NCBI RefSeq assembly: GCF_014205225.1
Contig: NZ_JACHNB010000001.1
Location: 2,771,501-2,835,500, forward strand
DNA: 64,000 nucleotides
Reading direction: 5' to 3'
Origin: Actinoplanes octamycinicus
GTDB lineage: Bacteria; Actinomycetota; Actinomycetes; Mycobacteriales; Micromonosporaceae
Part shown: piece after piece, positions 8,901 to 15,995 of the stretch
How positions within the stretch are numbered: the first letter of the stretch is position 1
Layout of the letters: every line of letters starts with the position of its first letter
The notes under the pieces: generated by a model
Told to the model about the DNA's origin: nothing
The model's input: the letters and a program-made list of their open reading frames with translations, nothing else
Database searches by the model: none
Program-made: the position numbers and the translations under genes

Positions 8901-11900
8901 ATGACTACCGCCACCCCTCGCGTCGGCATCACAGAGCTCCTGGCGAACAAGCTGACCGGTTCGGTCGCGCTTCTTTGTCTCCGGGTCAGCGCCCAGAGCC
9001 CGGCGGAGCTCGCCGACAACATTCGCGCCGCGATTACGACGTTGAGCCACCTGCCTGCCGTCAACGTCCTGCGGGATGTCGACCCCCAAACCTTGCTCGA
9101 CAAGTCCGCCGCAGGCGATCGGATCCGTTCGCAGAGGGACTTGATCCCTCTGCGACGGCATCATGCGCACCGATACGCGGTCGAACCCAACCGACTTATG
9201 GGATATGCCCTACCCGTCCCCGATCAGGGTGCGGTCATCCTGATGCTCTTCGACAGCGCGGCTGATCCGACCGTTCGGACTCCCGATGAGCAGCTTCCCG
9301 GAAATGCCGTTTGCGCGTTGCTGTCCGAAGCGTGCCTGATCCCCCAGGTCCACGAGCTGCACGTCGCGGAATGGAGCCGATGGGTTCGCGATCCCCGATA
9401 CGGCGCTACAGTCCGTGCCGCGGCCCAGCGAGGCGGTGTCGACGTCTACGAGGGGTCCACCCACATCGACATCACCACCTCGAGTGGCGCGCTTCTGGCC
9501 GGCGTCAAGGACACCCAGGCCGCCGGTGAACGTAACAACATTCGAACCAGAACCACCCGCGGTACTCTGGCCAAGCTCACCGCGGCCCGCGTCATCTGGC
9601 CATACGCGCGAACCCTGCTGCCGCCGGCATACGAGCTGGAGTTGGACCGCGTCAGCGATGGCACCGGCCGCTCTCACCGGACCGCGTACGTGCGTGGTGC
9701 GTCCGGTGACCAGATCCCAGGCTGGCAGAAGTGGGCCGAGACCATCGCCAACGGCGGCACTTTCGCCGCCGCGGGACAGCATCTGGCCGCGCACAAGATC
9801 CCAGTCCGGGGCCAGCGGCACATCAATCTCGACGGCACCAGCAAGACTTACGACGAGCTCGACGGCCGACAGGTCGAACGGGCCTCACGTAGCCTGGCCG
9901 AGCACGTTCGCGTGTTGCGCAGGCTTGCGTACGTGGTCCAGAAGGATGTGCCCGTCCCGGTCCGCCGGGGTGACTCATTCGAAGGCTATCCGGTCGATCA
10001 CGATATCCCGGGTCGCTACGGGTACGGCGTCATCAACATCGAGGTGAAGTTGCCGGCCCACTGCATCACGCTGTCCGAGAAACAGTGGGACACCTGGGAA
10101 CACCGCATCTTCGGGCGCACGCCGCGAGACACTCTTACCGATGGTCTCCGGGCGCCGCTGGGCGACATCCGCCAGCAATGGTTCGTCGACGTTGCCGGTC
10201 GTCCGTGCCGTGAAGGCGATGCGAACTGGGTCCAGAACCTGCGGCTCGTGGTCAACGTCGACTCCTACGAGCTGTGGCGGCGTGGCCGCGACCAGGCGTT
10301 CAACGAACAGGGCGAACTCCGGGGCTGGGAGAATCGGGAGGGCGAACACCTCTACACGGTTCGTCGCGTTGACCTCGATCGGGCCTATGCGCGGGCCGGT
10401 ATCGCCACGGCTCTGCGCCACCTTGACGATCTCGAACCCGTCTTGGTGGAGTCCCGTCCGCTTGCTGACCCGATTGACCGCGAACGTCGCCGGCAGGAGC
10501 GGCTTGCAGAGCTTGATGACCTGCTCATCACTGCCAGCGACGGCGTCGAAGACGCCGACATGATCTACCAGCAGGCGGTACGCCGTTCCCGCGGCGTCGG
10601 AGAGGCCAAGGCCAGTCTGGAGGTCGCCCGGAACGAGCTGCAGGCGCTCAGCGATGAACAGAAGTCTCTTCGTGACGCCGCAGTACCGGAGACGGCGTCG
10701 GCTTCGAGCCGGGTCGTCGAGGTCGACATTGCTACGCCGGCACGCCTTTTCGGGGTGATGGAGGGCGGCGCAGGGATGTCACTGCCCCGAGTCGTCGGGG
10801 ACCTGATCTGTCGTTTGTCGGGGGGACGCATGACCGTTGAGCCCGACGCCGACCTGCCGCGAATGTTGCGGATAACCGACACGCTCGACTGGCCGACAGC
10901 GGACGGCAGCGTCATCCCGCTAAGAATCTCTGCAGCAGTCGAGAACCGGAAACGCGACATCGATCAAGCCAGTCGCCTGAAGGCGCGAAGGCTGACCATC
11001 GCCACCCTTGTTCTTCGCGACGGCCTTACCGCCGACGAGGCCGCGGACAAGCTCGGACGCAGCCGTGATGACGTGGTGACCGACGTCCGATCGTGGCTCA
11101 AAGATCACCAGCCAGTGAACGTGCCCACAAGGGGAGGGCGCAGCGCGTTGGTCGACTGTCCGATCCCCGAACCCAAGCGCGTCATCTGGGCAGCGTTGAC
11201 CGGTACTGCCGACGCCGGCGTAGCCGACGAGTATCGGCAGCTCATCACGGCTCGCTATCTCGCCGACGACATCATCCACGCCAACAGTTGGGTGCGCCGA
11301 AATCTGTCTTTCGATCGTCAGGCCCTGGCGGTCATCGCCACCCTCACCGGCCAGGGTATCGATGCCGAGCAGGGTATTCGGGCCGATGACATCGCCAACC
11401 GCCTTGGCTGCACGTCGCAGGACATCCTGTACCTGTGCACCGGTCCTAACGAGAGATATCGAGGCGTCCTCGAGCGAACCTCGACCTCCAGCCGTCGCGT
11501 AAGGCCGCGTCGCTGCGAGCGAGGACACTGGCTGCTGCACATCCTGCCCACGATCGAGACCGAGCAGTCCAATGGCCTGCTGTGCGGCGCCTGCCGTGCA
11601 ACGCCGGATGGCATCGCTCTGCCGGCTCCCTACTTCGACCTGTGGGATGGCCCGGAGGCTCGCCAGCACGACCTTCGGGTCGCTCCTGGCACGGTCCTTG
11701 CCCAGGCGCCTGTCGCCGTTGCTCCCGGTGCTCGACCTCGCATCATGCTGAACATCGGGGAAGCCGCCGCGTACCTCGGGGTCAGCACCTCAGCTCTTCG
11801 TACGTGGAGCAACAACGGTCAGGTGGCCTGCGAGCAGCGGCCCCGGCGGTATGACCAGAGGGTCCTCGACAATCCCGAAACTCAGGCGCTGGCAGCCCGG

Positions 11901-12281
11901 TTCCACTCGACTTACGGTCAGCGCAGCACTGCCGATGGCCGGATGACCCTACGGCAGGTGAGCGAACGTCTCGAGGTGCCGGAGCACTACATCCGAGACT
12001 TCTTGATCACGCCCGGGAAACTGGCGTACGTGCGAGGTGGTTCGAAGGGCAACCAGTTGCTCTTCGAACCGGTCGACGTCGATGCTGTCCCGCAGGAATG
12101 GCGTGAGCGGCACGCTGCAGGCCTTCTCGGCATCGGCGAGGTGGCCGAGCGGTTGCGGCTCTCTACCGGACAGGTGCGCTCAGCAGCAGCCGATGGACGC
12201 ATTCCGTCCGTAGTGACAGACGGCAACACGCGGAGGTTCCGACCCGGAGACATCGAAGCGTGCAACCCGAGCGCCGCATGA
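8901..12281 (+). CDS. Large serine-recombinase-like protein with three C-terminal HTH domains
   Basis: 1126 residues from the ATG at 8901 (GGAG about 10 bases upstream). The N-terminal about 210 residues resemble the serine recombinase catalytic domain: LRVSAQS near residue 27 for the nucleophile, SRWVRDP near 159 in place of DRLSRDP, then the IDITTSSGALL and GERNNIRTRTTRG blocks. About 230-370 resembles the recombinase domain; about 510-600 is charged and probably coiled. A Cys/His cluster (RRCERGHW near 872, CGAC near 895) looks zinc-binding. Three MerR/excisionase-type HTHs follow at about 948, 1014 and 1074. Usual large serine integrases are 450-700 residues, so this is unusually long. 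It may move DNA, or act as a recombinase-derived regulator or resolvase of the element, since a tyrosine integrase is also present. Confidence 0.65.
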   Translation: MTTATPRVGITELLANKLTGSVALLCLRVSAQSPAELADNIRAAITTLSHLPAVNVLRDVDPQTLLDKSAAGDRIRSQRDLIPLRRHHAHRYAVEPNRLMGYALPVPDQGAVILMLFDSAADPTVRTPDEQLPGNAVCALLSEACLIPQVHELHVAEWSRWVRDPRYGATVRAAAQRGGVDVYEGSTHIDITTSSGALLAGVKDTQAAGERNNIRTRTTRGTLAKLTAARVIWPYARTLLPPAYELELDRVSDGTGRSHRTAYVRGASGDQIPGWQKWAETIANGGTFAAAGQHLAAHKIPVRGQRHINLDGTSKTYDELDGRQVERASRSLAEHVRVLRRLAYVVQKDVPVPVRRGDSFEGYPVDHDIPGRYGYGVINIEVKLPAHCITLSEKQWDTWEHRIFGRTPRDTLTDGLRAPLGDIRQQWFVDVAGRPCREGDANWVQNLRLVVNVDSYELWRRGRDQAFNEQGELRGWENREGEHLYTVRRVDLDRAYARAGIATALRHLDDLEPVLVESRPLADPIDRERRRQERLAELDDLLITASDGVEDADMIYQQAVRRSRGVGEAKASLEVARNELQALSDEQKSLRDAAVPETASASSRVVEVDIATPARLFGVMEGGAGMSLPRVVGDLICRLSGGRMTVEPDADLPRMLRITDTLDWPTADGSVIPLRISAAVENRKRDIDQASRLKARRLTIATLVLRDGLTADEAADKLGRSRDDVVTDVRSWLKDHQPVNVPTRGGRSALVDCPIPEPKRVIWAALTGTADAGVADEYRQLITARYLADDIIHANSWVRRNLSFDRQALAVIATLTGQGIDAEQGIRADDIANRLGCTSQDILYLCTGPNERYRGVLERTSTSSRRVRPRRCERGHWLLHILPTIETEQSNGLLCGACRATPDGIALPAPYFDLWDGPEARQHDLRVAPGTVLAQAPVAVAPGARPRIMLNIGEAAAYLGVSTSALRTWSNNGQVACEQRPRRYDQRVLDNPETQALAARFHSTYGQRSTADGRMTLRQVSERLEVPEHYIRDFLITPGKLAYVRGGSKGNQLLFEPVDVDAVPQEWRERHAAGLLGIGEVAERLRLSTGQVRSAAADGRIPSVVTDGNTRRFRPGDIEACNPSAA

Positions 12282-12287
12282 ACTGCG

Positions 12288-12321
12288 CCGCCCCGGAAGG
12301 GTCAGTGACCTTCCGGGGCGG
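12288..12321. terminator. Bidirectional terminator hairpin
   Basis: Perfect 13-bp stem (CCGCCCCGGAAGG / CCTTCCGGGGCGG) with an 8-base loop between the 3' ends of the convergent serine recombinase and XRE genes. The XRE stop codon lies inside the loop. Confidence 0.8.
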
Positions 12322-12628
12322 TGGTGGACGGGGCCGGCTTGAGCTCGTGCCCGCAGGCGGAGTCGGCCAAGGTGCCCAACGGCACCGACACCGCGTGGGC
12401 GATGGCGTGCAGAGTCTTGACCGTGCACGACTTCCGGCCCTGCTCGATATCGACGATCATCCGCCGCGATACTCCGGAACGCTGCGCCAGCCCATCGAGA
12501 GTCAAACCAGCTGCCTGCCTCGCGGCGGCGACCGCTTGCCCGAGGGCGGTCGCGTTGTAGGGGAACGACTCACTCACCGGCGTTTCGTCCAGCTCATGCA
12601 AGGCACAGCTCCATACGACCGGGTGCAC
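12302..12628 (-). CDS. XRE-family HTH transcriptional regulator (copy 1)
   Basis: 108 residues, GTG start. The Cro/C1-type HTH spans about residues 30-90 (LTLDGLAQRSGVSRRMIVDI, then LHAIAHAVSVPLGTLA). It is clearly paralogous to the plus-strand regulator at 12,946: both share a LGxAVAxAR opening, DIEQ and LHAIAHA. With the small RHH-like gene between them it forms a compact control block beside integrase and excisionase, as in prophage or ICE lysogeny switches. The target is unknown. The start could be slightly downstream, since the ribosome site is weak. Confidence 0.8.
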   Translation of the reverse strand: MHPVVWSCALHELDETPVSESFPYNATALGQAVAAARQAAGLTLDGLAQRSGVSRRMIVDIEQGRKSCTVKTLHAIAHAVSVPLGTLADSACGHELKPAPSTTAPEGH

Positions 12629-12673
12629 GGTGAAGTCTGCCCGCCATCGTACGGGGTTCTTGAACGATGTCGC

Positions 12674-12877
12674 CTAACCTGCGGTTGGCCCGCTCTCGCC
12701 GTTGTCTTTCTGCGCGCTATCGCGCTGCGCAGCGGCCCGGCGACGTTCGAGGTTGACCGATCTTTCGAAGGTGTAGCCGATCCAAGTCTCGGTGGACACG
12801 AACTCGGATTCCGCCCTCCGGCGTGCGAGGTCGTAGGTCTCGTCGCTCAGATCCAGGGTGACGATCACTCTGCTCAC
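12674..12877 (-). CDS. Small RHH-like (ribbon-helix-helix) protein
   Basis: 67 residues from the GTG at 12,877, chosen because GAGGAG lies 7 bases upstream; a longer TTG form lacks a ribosome site. The start (RVIVTLDLSDETYDLARRRA) fits the beta-strand plus helix pattern of RHH antitoxins and repressors, followed by an Arg/Gln-rich helical tail. No toxin gene sits next to it, so a repressor or copy/transfer control role is as likely as antitoxin. It lies upstream of XRE copy 1 on the same strand and may share its promoter. Confidence 0.6.
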   Translation of the reverse strand: MSRVIVTLDLSDETYDLARRRAESEFVSTETWIGYTFERSVNLERRRAAAQRDSAQKDNGESGPTAG

Positions 12878-12943
12878 TTCTTCGCTCCTCGGCCTCAGGC
12901 TCTCCAATGTGCCAGCGATGCATCTGGCGCCAATGATGCACTT

Positions 12944-12953
12944 TAGTGCACTA
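12944..12953. promoter_or_regulatory. Perfect palindrome TAGTGCACTA at divergent promoter
   Basis: Ten-base perfect palindrome, with a second TGATGCACT half-site at 12,934, lying between the RHH-like gene and XRE copy 2 and overlapping the latter's GTG. It is a good candidate operator for one of the two XRE proteins. Confidence 0.5.
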
Positions 12954-13248
12954 TGAGTTCGTGCCGCTGTCAGACGAAAAAGTCGAGCCTGCGGGCGAAC
13001 CGGCGCCGTTCGACCTCACCCTGCTCGGGCGGGCCGTCGCCTCGGCGCGTGAAGCCGCTCGCCTGACAATCCGAGACCTGGCCGCACGAAGCGGTGTGGA
13101 GCCCTCCGTTCTCCGCGATATCGAGCAGGCCCGCGTGGATTGCGACCTCGAGGACCTCCACGCCATCGCTCATGCTCTAGGAATCCGGTTCAGCCGGCTC
13201 ATCGCCTCGGGGGAAGCCGGTTCGGCAGGTGGCTCGGGCAGGATGTGA
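12946..13248 (+). CDS. XRE-family HTH transcriptional regulator (copy 2)
   Basis: 100 residues. HTH in about 25-90 (LTIRDLAARSGVEPSVLRDI, LHAIAHALGIRFSRLI), paralogous to the regulator at 12,302. The GTG at 12,946 lies inside the palindrome TAGTGCACTA and has no ribosome site, so the message is either leaderless or starts at the in-frame GTG at 12,961. Divergent from the RHH-like gene, convergent with the integrase. Probably part of the switch that controls integration/excision genes. Confidence 0.75.
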   Translation: MHYEFVPLSDEKVEPAGEPAPFDLTLLGRAVASAREAARLTIRDLAARSGVEPSVLRDIEQARVDCDLEDLHAIAHALGIRFSRLIASGEAGSAGGSGRM

Positions 13249-13266
13249 ACCTGACCCGAGCCACCT
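13227..13266. terminator. Bidirectional terminator hairpin
   Basis: Perfect 12-bp stem (AGGTGGCTCGGG / CCCGAGCCACCT) with a 16-base loop, between XRE copy 2 and the convergent integrase gene. Confidence 0.75.
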
Positions 13267-13270
13267 TGGC

Positions 13271-14479
13271 TCACTTGCCCGTGCGGCGACCGGGAAGCCT
13301 GCGCATCGTCGCTCTCAGGTGCTCGTCATCGTCGCTGGACTTGTGTACGTAGGTGTCGAGCGTGGTGCTCAGCTGTCCGTGTCCGAGCCACTTCTGTACT
13401 CGTGCCGGTGCGATCTCGTAACCGCCCTCCGCCACCGGCGCGAGACTCCAGGACGCGTACCCATGTCGCAACCAGTGGAAGGTCCAGATCCAATCGCACT
13501 CCTTCCGTGCGGCGCCGGCGAGCTTGCCGGCTTGATCCGCCCACTTCGTGCGAGAGCGATGCCGCGGAAAGAGCCATCCGCGCTCCGGCCCCTTGCGGCT
13601 TCTGGCATCCTCAATGAGGCTTTCGGCGATCTCGGTATAGCAGGACCACAATCGGGTGGTGCGGGTCTTGCCGCCCTTCGGTAAGGCGAGGTCTGGCCAT
13701 GACCCGTAGCGGTCGAGCTGCCAGTCCACCTGGACGTCCAGCGTCTTGAGATCGATCGAGTCGTCTCGCAGGGCAAGCGCCTCGCAGATCCTCAGACCCG
13801 ATCCGAAGGTGAGCCAGGCCAGACGATCCCCGTAGTGCGGGTACTGGAGTTCCAGCGATGCCGCGTACTCGTCGACATCCGTCACCTCCGGGCACAGGTC
13901 CACCGTTATCTTGTCGGCGTGGCCCTCGACGGCCGCACGGCTGCGGTACATCTTGACTACGCCGCGGCGCTGCTCATAAGTTCCGAAGGGGTTCCCTTTG
14001 AAGTAGCTGTTGTTGACCCCGAACTGGATGAAGTGCCCGACCGTGCGTGCGACGTTCTTGACGACCTGCTCGGATGCCTTCGCCGCCACCAATCCGCTGA
14101 AGATCGATGTGAAGTGGTACATCTCGGTGTCACGGCATCGCACAGCACCTACCTCTGCCGGAACGTGGACATTCCAGTCAGACTTGTACTGCCGGATCGT
14201 TCCCTCAGGAGCCCTTTCCTTCCGCAGTGTGTCGAGGGCGGCCTGCGCCAGTTCGTCCAGCGTCACCTCAGTCCGCGGGGCGACTCCCTTGAGCCCTTCC
14301 CGGAGGCGTGCGCGTAGCTCCTCGGCGCGTTCTTCAGCGTTCTCCCGGGTGCCGCAGCGCTCCTGCTTGCGATCTCCGTCGCCGGGCTTGCCGCCGGTCC
14401 AGTAGCTAACGCGCCCGTCGGCGTAGACCCGGACCGGATCGTTGTCCCGACGGCGGGTCACCTTTCGCTTAGCGGACAC
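13271..14479 (-). CDS. int: Tyrosine recombinase (phage/ICE-type integrase)
   Basis: 402 residues from the GTG at 14,479, which overlaps the end of the excisionase frame. N-terminal AP2-like/arm-binding part (VRVYADGRVSYW), SAM-like core-binding domain about 95-190 (TLDELAQAALDTLRKERAP...), then the catalytic domain with Arg in SGLRICEAL, HWLRHGYASW (His-x-x-Arg), His in WLGHGQLSTT and the Tyr nucleophile in LDTYVHK. All catalytic residues are present. The gene order attachment site - xis - int, with xis and int reading away from the site, is standard for ICEs and prophages; this enzyme most likely placed the element in the acyl-CoA dehydrogenase gene. A longer start at 14,635 would only read xis in another frame. 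Confidence 0.92.
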   Translation of the reverse strand: MSAKRKVTRRRDNDPVRVYADGRVSYWTGGKPGDGDRKQERCGTRENAEERAEELRARLREGLKGVAPRTEVTLDELAQAALDTLRKERAPEGTIRQYKSDWNVHVPAEVGAVRCRDTEMYHFTSIFSGLVAAKASEQVVKNVARTVGHFIQFGVNNSYFKGNPFGTYEQRRGVVKMYRSRAAVEGHADKITVDLCPEVTDVDEYAASLELQYPHYGDRLAWLTFGSGLRICEALALRDDSIDLKTLDVQVDWQLDRYGSWPDLALPKGGKTRTTRLWSCYTEIAESLIEDARSRKGPERGWLFPRHRSRTKWADQAGKLAGAARKECDWIWTFHWLRHGYASWSLAPVAEGGYEIAPARVQKWLGHGQLSTTLDTYVHKSSDDDEHLRATMRRLPGRRTGK

Positions 14480-14732
14480 GTTCCACCGCCCGCTTCCGCG
14501 GCTTCGGCTCCGGCTTCGCCGGCGTTGCGGGCTCAGCGGCCGCCAGCCAATCTTCGACCGTCCTGGGATGCCAGCGGGGAAGACTCCCCAGCATGCGGGG
14601 TGCCGGGAAAGTTGGATCTTCGGTGCGGATGTCACCCAGGTGACGCGTGCTGATCTTGAGGTACGCGGCGACGTCTTCGATGTCCCACGCCGTGCCGATG
14701 GAAGAGCGCTGCTCCTCGGTTGCTGATGTCAT
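14469..14732 (-). CDS. xis: Excisionase, MerR/AlpA-type HTH
   Basis: 87 residues from the ATG at 14,732 (an in-frame start at 14,810 is also possible). Contains a winged-HTH typical of excisionases: IEDVAAYLKISTRHLGDI, then RWHPRTVEDWLAA, and a basic Lys/Pro/Arg tail. It overlaps the integrase start by 11 bases, so the two are translationally coupled. It would bind near the attachment site and bias the integrase toward excision. Confidence 0.85.
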   Translation of the reverse strand: MTSATEEQRSSIGTAWDIEDVAAYLKISTRHLGDIRTEDPTFPAPRMLGSLPRWHPRTVEDWLAAAEPATPAKPEPKPRKRAVERVR

Positions 14733-14814
14733 GACTCGGTCCGTCCGGCCCGAGCCAAGTCGCGCACTGACCTCCCGCGCAAAGTTGCGCAGCGACGCGT
14801 ACTCCAGCACCCCT

Positions 14815-14833
14815 TGTGTGACACCTGTGTGAC
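14815..14833. repeat. Two direct repeats TGTGTGAC, 11 bp apart
   Basis: Copies at 14,815-14,822 and 14,826-14,833, on one helical face, between xis and the attachment site. This is the position and spacing expected of integrase-arm or Xis binding sites. Confidence 0.5.
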
Positions 14834-14869
14834 GCCATCTGGCAAAGTCCCTGGTCAGAGGCTTGATGA

Positions 14870-14956
14870 TCTCTCTTCTCGAAGACCACCCAGATCTACG
14901 AGGGCACCAACCAGGTGCAGCGCATCGTCATGGCGCGGCAGCTGCTGAAGGACTGA
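14870..14956 (+). pseudogene. 3' remnant of acyl-CoA dehydrogenase gene; attachment-site junction
   Basis: From 14,882 the frame encodes KTTQIYEGTNQVQRIVMARQ and then LLKD-stop, the highly conserved C-terminus of acyl-CoA dehydrogenases. Immediately upstream the frame changes to unrelated sequence with a stop at 14,867, so only about 25 codons remain. Together with int and xis directly to the left this marks the right attachment site of the element. The crossover probably lies at or just inside 14,882. The matching attachment site and the rest of the gene should lie beyond the left window edge. Confidence 0.8.
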
Positions 14957-14974
14957 GCGGGGCTGGTTCTCGCT

Positions 14975-15003
14975 GGTGGCCGGGCGGCATCCGCCCGGCC
15001 ACC
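14975..15003. terminator. Terminator hairpin of the interrupted acyl-CoA dehydrogenase
   Basis: Perfect 13-bp stem (GGTGGCCGGGCGG / CCGCCCGGCCACC) with a 3-base loop, 18 bases after the dehydrogenase stop codon. Confidence 0.75.
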
Positions 15004-15036
15004 GCTGTTTGCGCCGGGATCGGCGATGATGCCGGC

Positions 15037-15588
15037 ATGGATGTTCGCCCGGCACGTCGTCTCCGGCTGACCCGTCCCGACGCGCGGCTGCGCGACGCCT
15101 GGCTCGCCGCCTACGCGGAGTGGCCGGCCGGGGCGCACCTGGACGCCTCCGGGCTGCGCGACGGCGACGACGTGACCAGCCCCGAGGGCTTCGCGGCGTG
15201 GGTCGCCAAGCTGCTGGTCTGCGCCGACCCGCTGGCCCCGCTCCCGCCCGGCCAGGTCACCCACTCCACCTACTGGTGGATCACCGAGGACGGATCCGTG
15301 CTGGGTTCGGCCGAGCTGCGGCACGACCTCGGCCATCCGCTGCTGCTCGACGCCGGCGGGCACATCGGCTACAGCGTGCGTCCCGGCTGCCGCGGGCGCG
15401 GCATCGCGACGTGGGCGCTGGCGGCGGCCCTGGACCGGGCGCGGGACCGGGGCCTGGACCGGGTGCTGCTGACCTGCTCGCCGGAGAACGCGGCGTCCGC
15501 CCGCGTCATCGAGAAGGCCGGCGGCGTGCTCGAGGATGTCCGGGAGACGGTGGTCGGGCCCAAGCGGCGGTACTGGATCACCCTCTAA
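15037..15588 (+). CDS. GNAT-family N-acetyltransferase
   Basis: 183 residues from the ATG at 15,037; the longer frame upstream only reads through the dehydrogenase remnant. Central strand-turn with the acetyl-CoA pyrophosphate loop (RPGCRGRGIATWAL near 115), followed by ENAASARVIEKAGG, the usual C-terminal GNAT signature of RimJ/RimL-like enzymes. The substrate cannot be told. It is the first intact host gene after the element and is separated from the biosynthetic operon by about 220 bp. Confidence 0.85.
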   Translation: MDVRPARRLRLTRPDARLRDAWLAAYAEWPAGAHLDASGLRDGDDVTSPEGFAAWVAKLLVCADPLAPLPPGQVTHSTYWWITEDGSVLGSAELRHDLGHPLLLDAGGHIGYSVRPGCRGRGIATWALAAALDRARDRGLDRVLLTCSPENAASARVIEKAGGVLEDVRETVVGPKRRYWITL

Positions 15589-15599
15589 TCGCATCGAGG

Positions 15600-15807
15600 C
15601 CGGTCAAAGCGAATTAGCACATCGGGCGGAATCTGCGCAACAGCGACCGGGTATTCGTGAACCCCTAGGTGTATTGCCGTTGACCCCGATGTTGACGCGC
15701 GTCTCTGGACCTCGCTTCATCGAGCGTGCTTTCATTGTTTCATCAAGAACGGCGCAGGAAAAAATGTCCGGCGCCGGACCGGTGAGATCCACTGAAAGGG
15801 GACTCGC
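15600..15807 (+). promoter_or_regulatory. Upstream region of the peptide/biosynthetic operon
   Basis: About 200 bp, less GC-rich than its surroundings, containing AACCCCTAG at 15,660-15,668 and TTGACC/TTGACG boxes near 15,680-15,697. It must hold the promoter of the 22-residue peptide gene; I cannot fix the -10 box by eye. A strong ribosome site (GAAAGGGGA) precedes the peptide start. Confidence 0.4.
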
Positions 15808-15876
15808 ATGAAGAAGTACGCCAAGCCGAGCGTCAAGAAGGTCGCGCAGACCACCGTTCTCAAGTCCCGCACCTGA
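15808..15876 (+). CDS. 22-residue lasso-leader-like scaffold/precursor peptide
   Basis: Short ATG frame with a strong ribosome site (GAAAGGGGA). The peptide is very basic, with Lys2, Lys3, Tyr4, Pro7, Val9 and Ala13, and ends in TTVLKSRT. The spacing Tyr-x-x-Pro-x-Val-x-x-x-Ala matches the YxxPxLxxxG motif by which lasso-peptide leaders bind their RRE (PqqD-like) protein, but translation stops where a core would begin. Downstream genes encode an asparagine synthetase with a PqqD-like tail and a separate PqqD protein, while no B2-type leader protease is present. Reading: a carrier peptide on whose C-terminus a small molecule is built, or a leader-only RiPP precursor. The peptide is real by context; its chemistry is inference. 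Confidence 0.75.
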   Translation: MKKYAKPSVKKVAQTTVLKSRT

Positions 15877-15929
15877 TCGACCGGTTGTCCACGGATATCT
15901 AGGACAATTTTGCGGCGTTCCGCAATGTG

Positions 15930-15961
15930 GGTGCGCGCCCTCCTCCGGGAGGGCGCGCACC
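15930..15961 (+). terminator. Strong hairpin (attenuator) between peptide gene and asnB-like gene
   Basis: Perfect 14-bp stem (GGTGCGCGCCCTCC / GGAGGGCGCGCACC) with a TCCG tetraloop and no U-tract. A hairpin after the precursor gene is typical of RiPP operons: it stabilises the abundant peptide message and lets only part of transcription continue. Confidence 0.7.
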
Positions 15962-15995
15962 ACCGTCCGTAGCGGTCGAGTCGAAGGAACCCCTC

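Noticed and set aside
14870..14956. tRNA-gene attachment site
   Set aside because: No tRNA sequence is present at the int/xis boundary; the junction sequence encodes the acyl-CoA dehydrogenase C-terminus instead.
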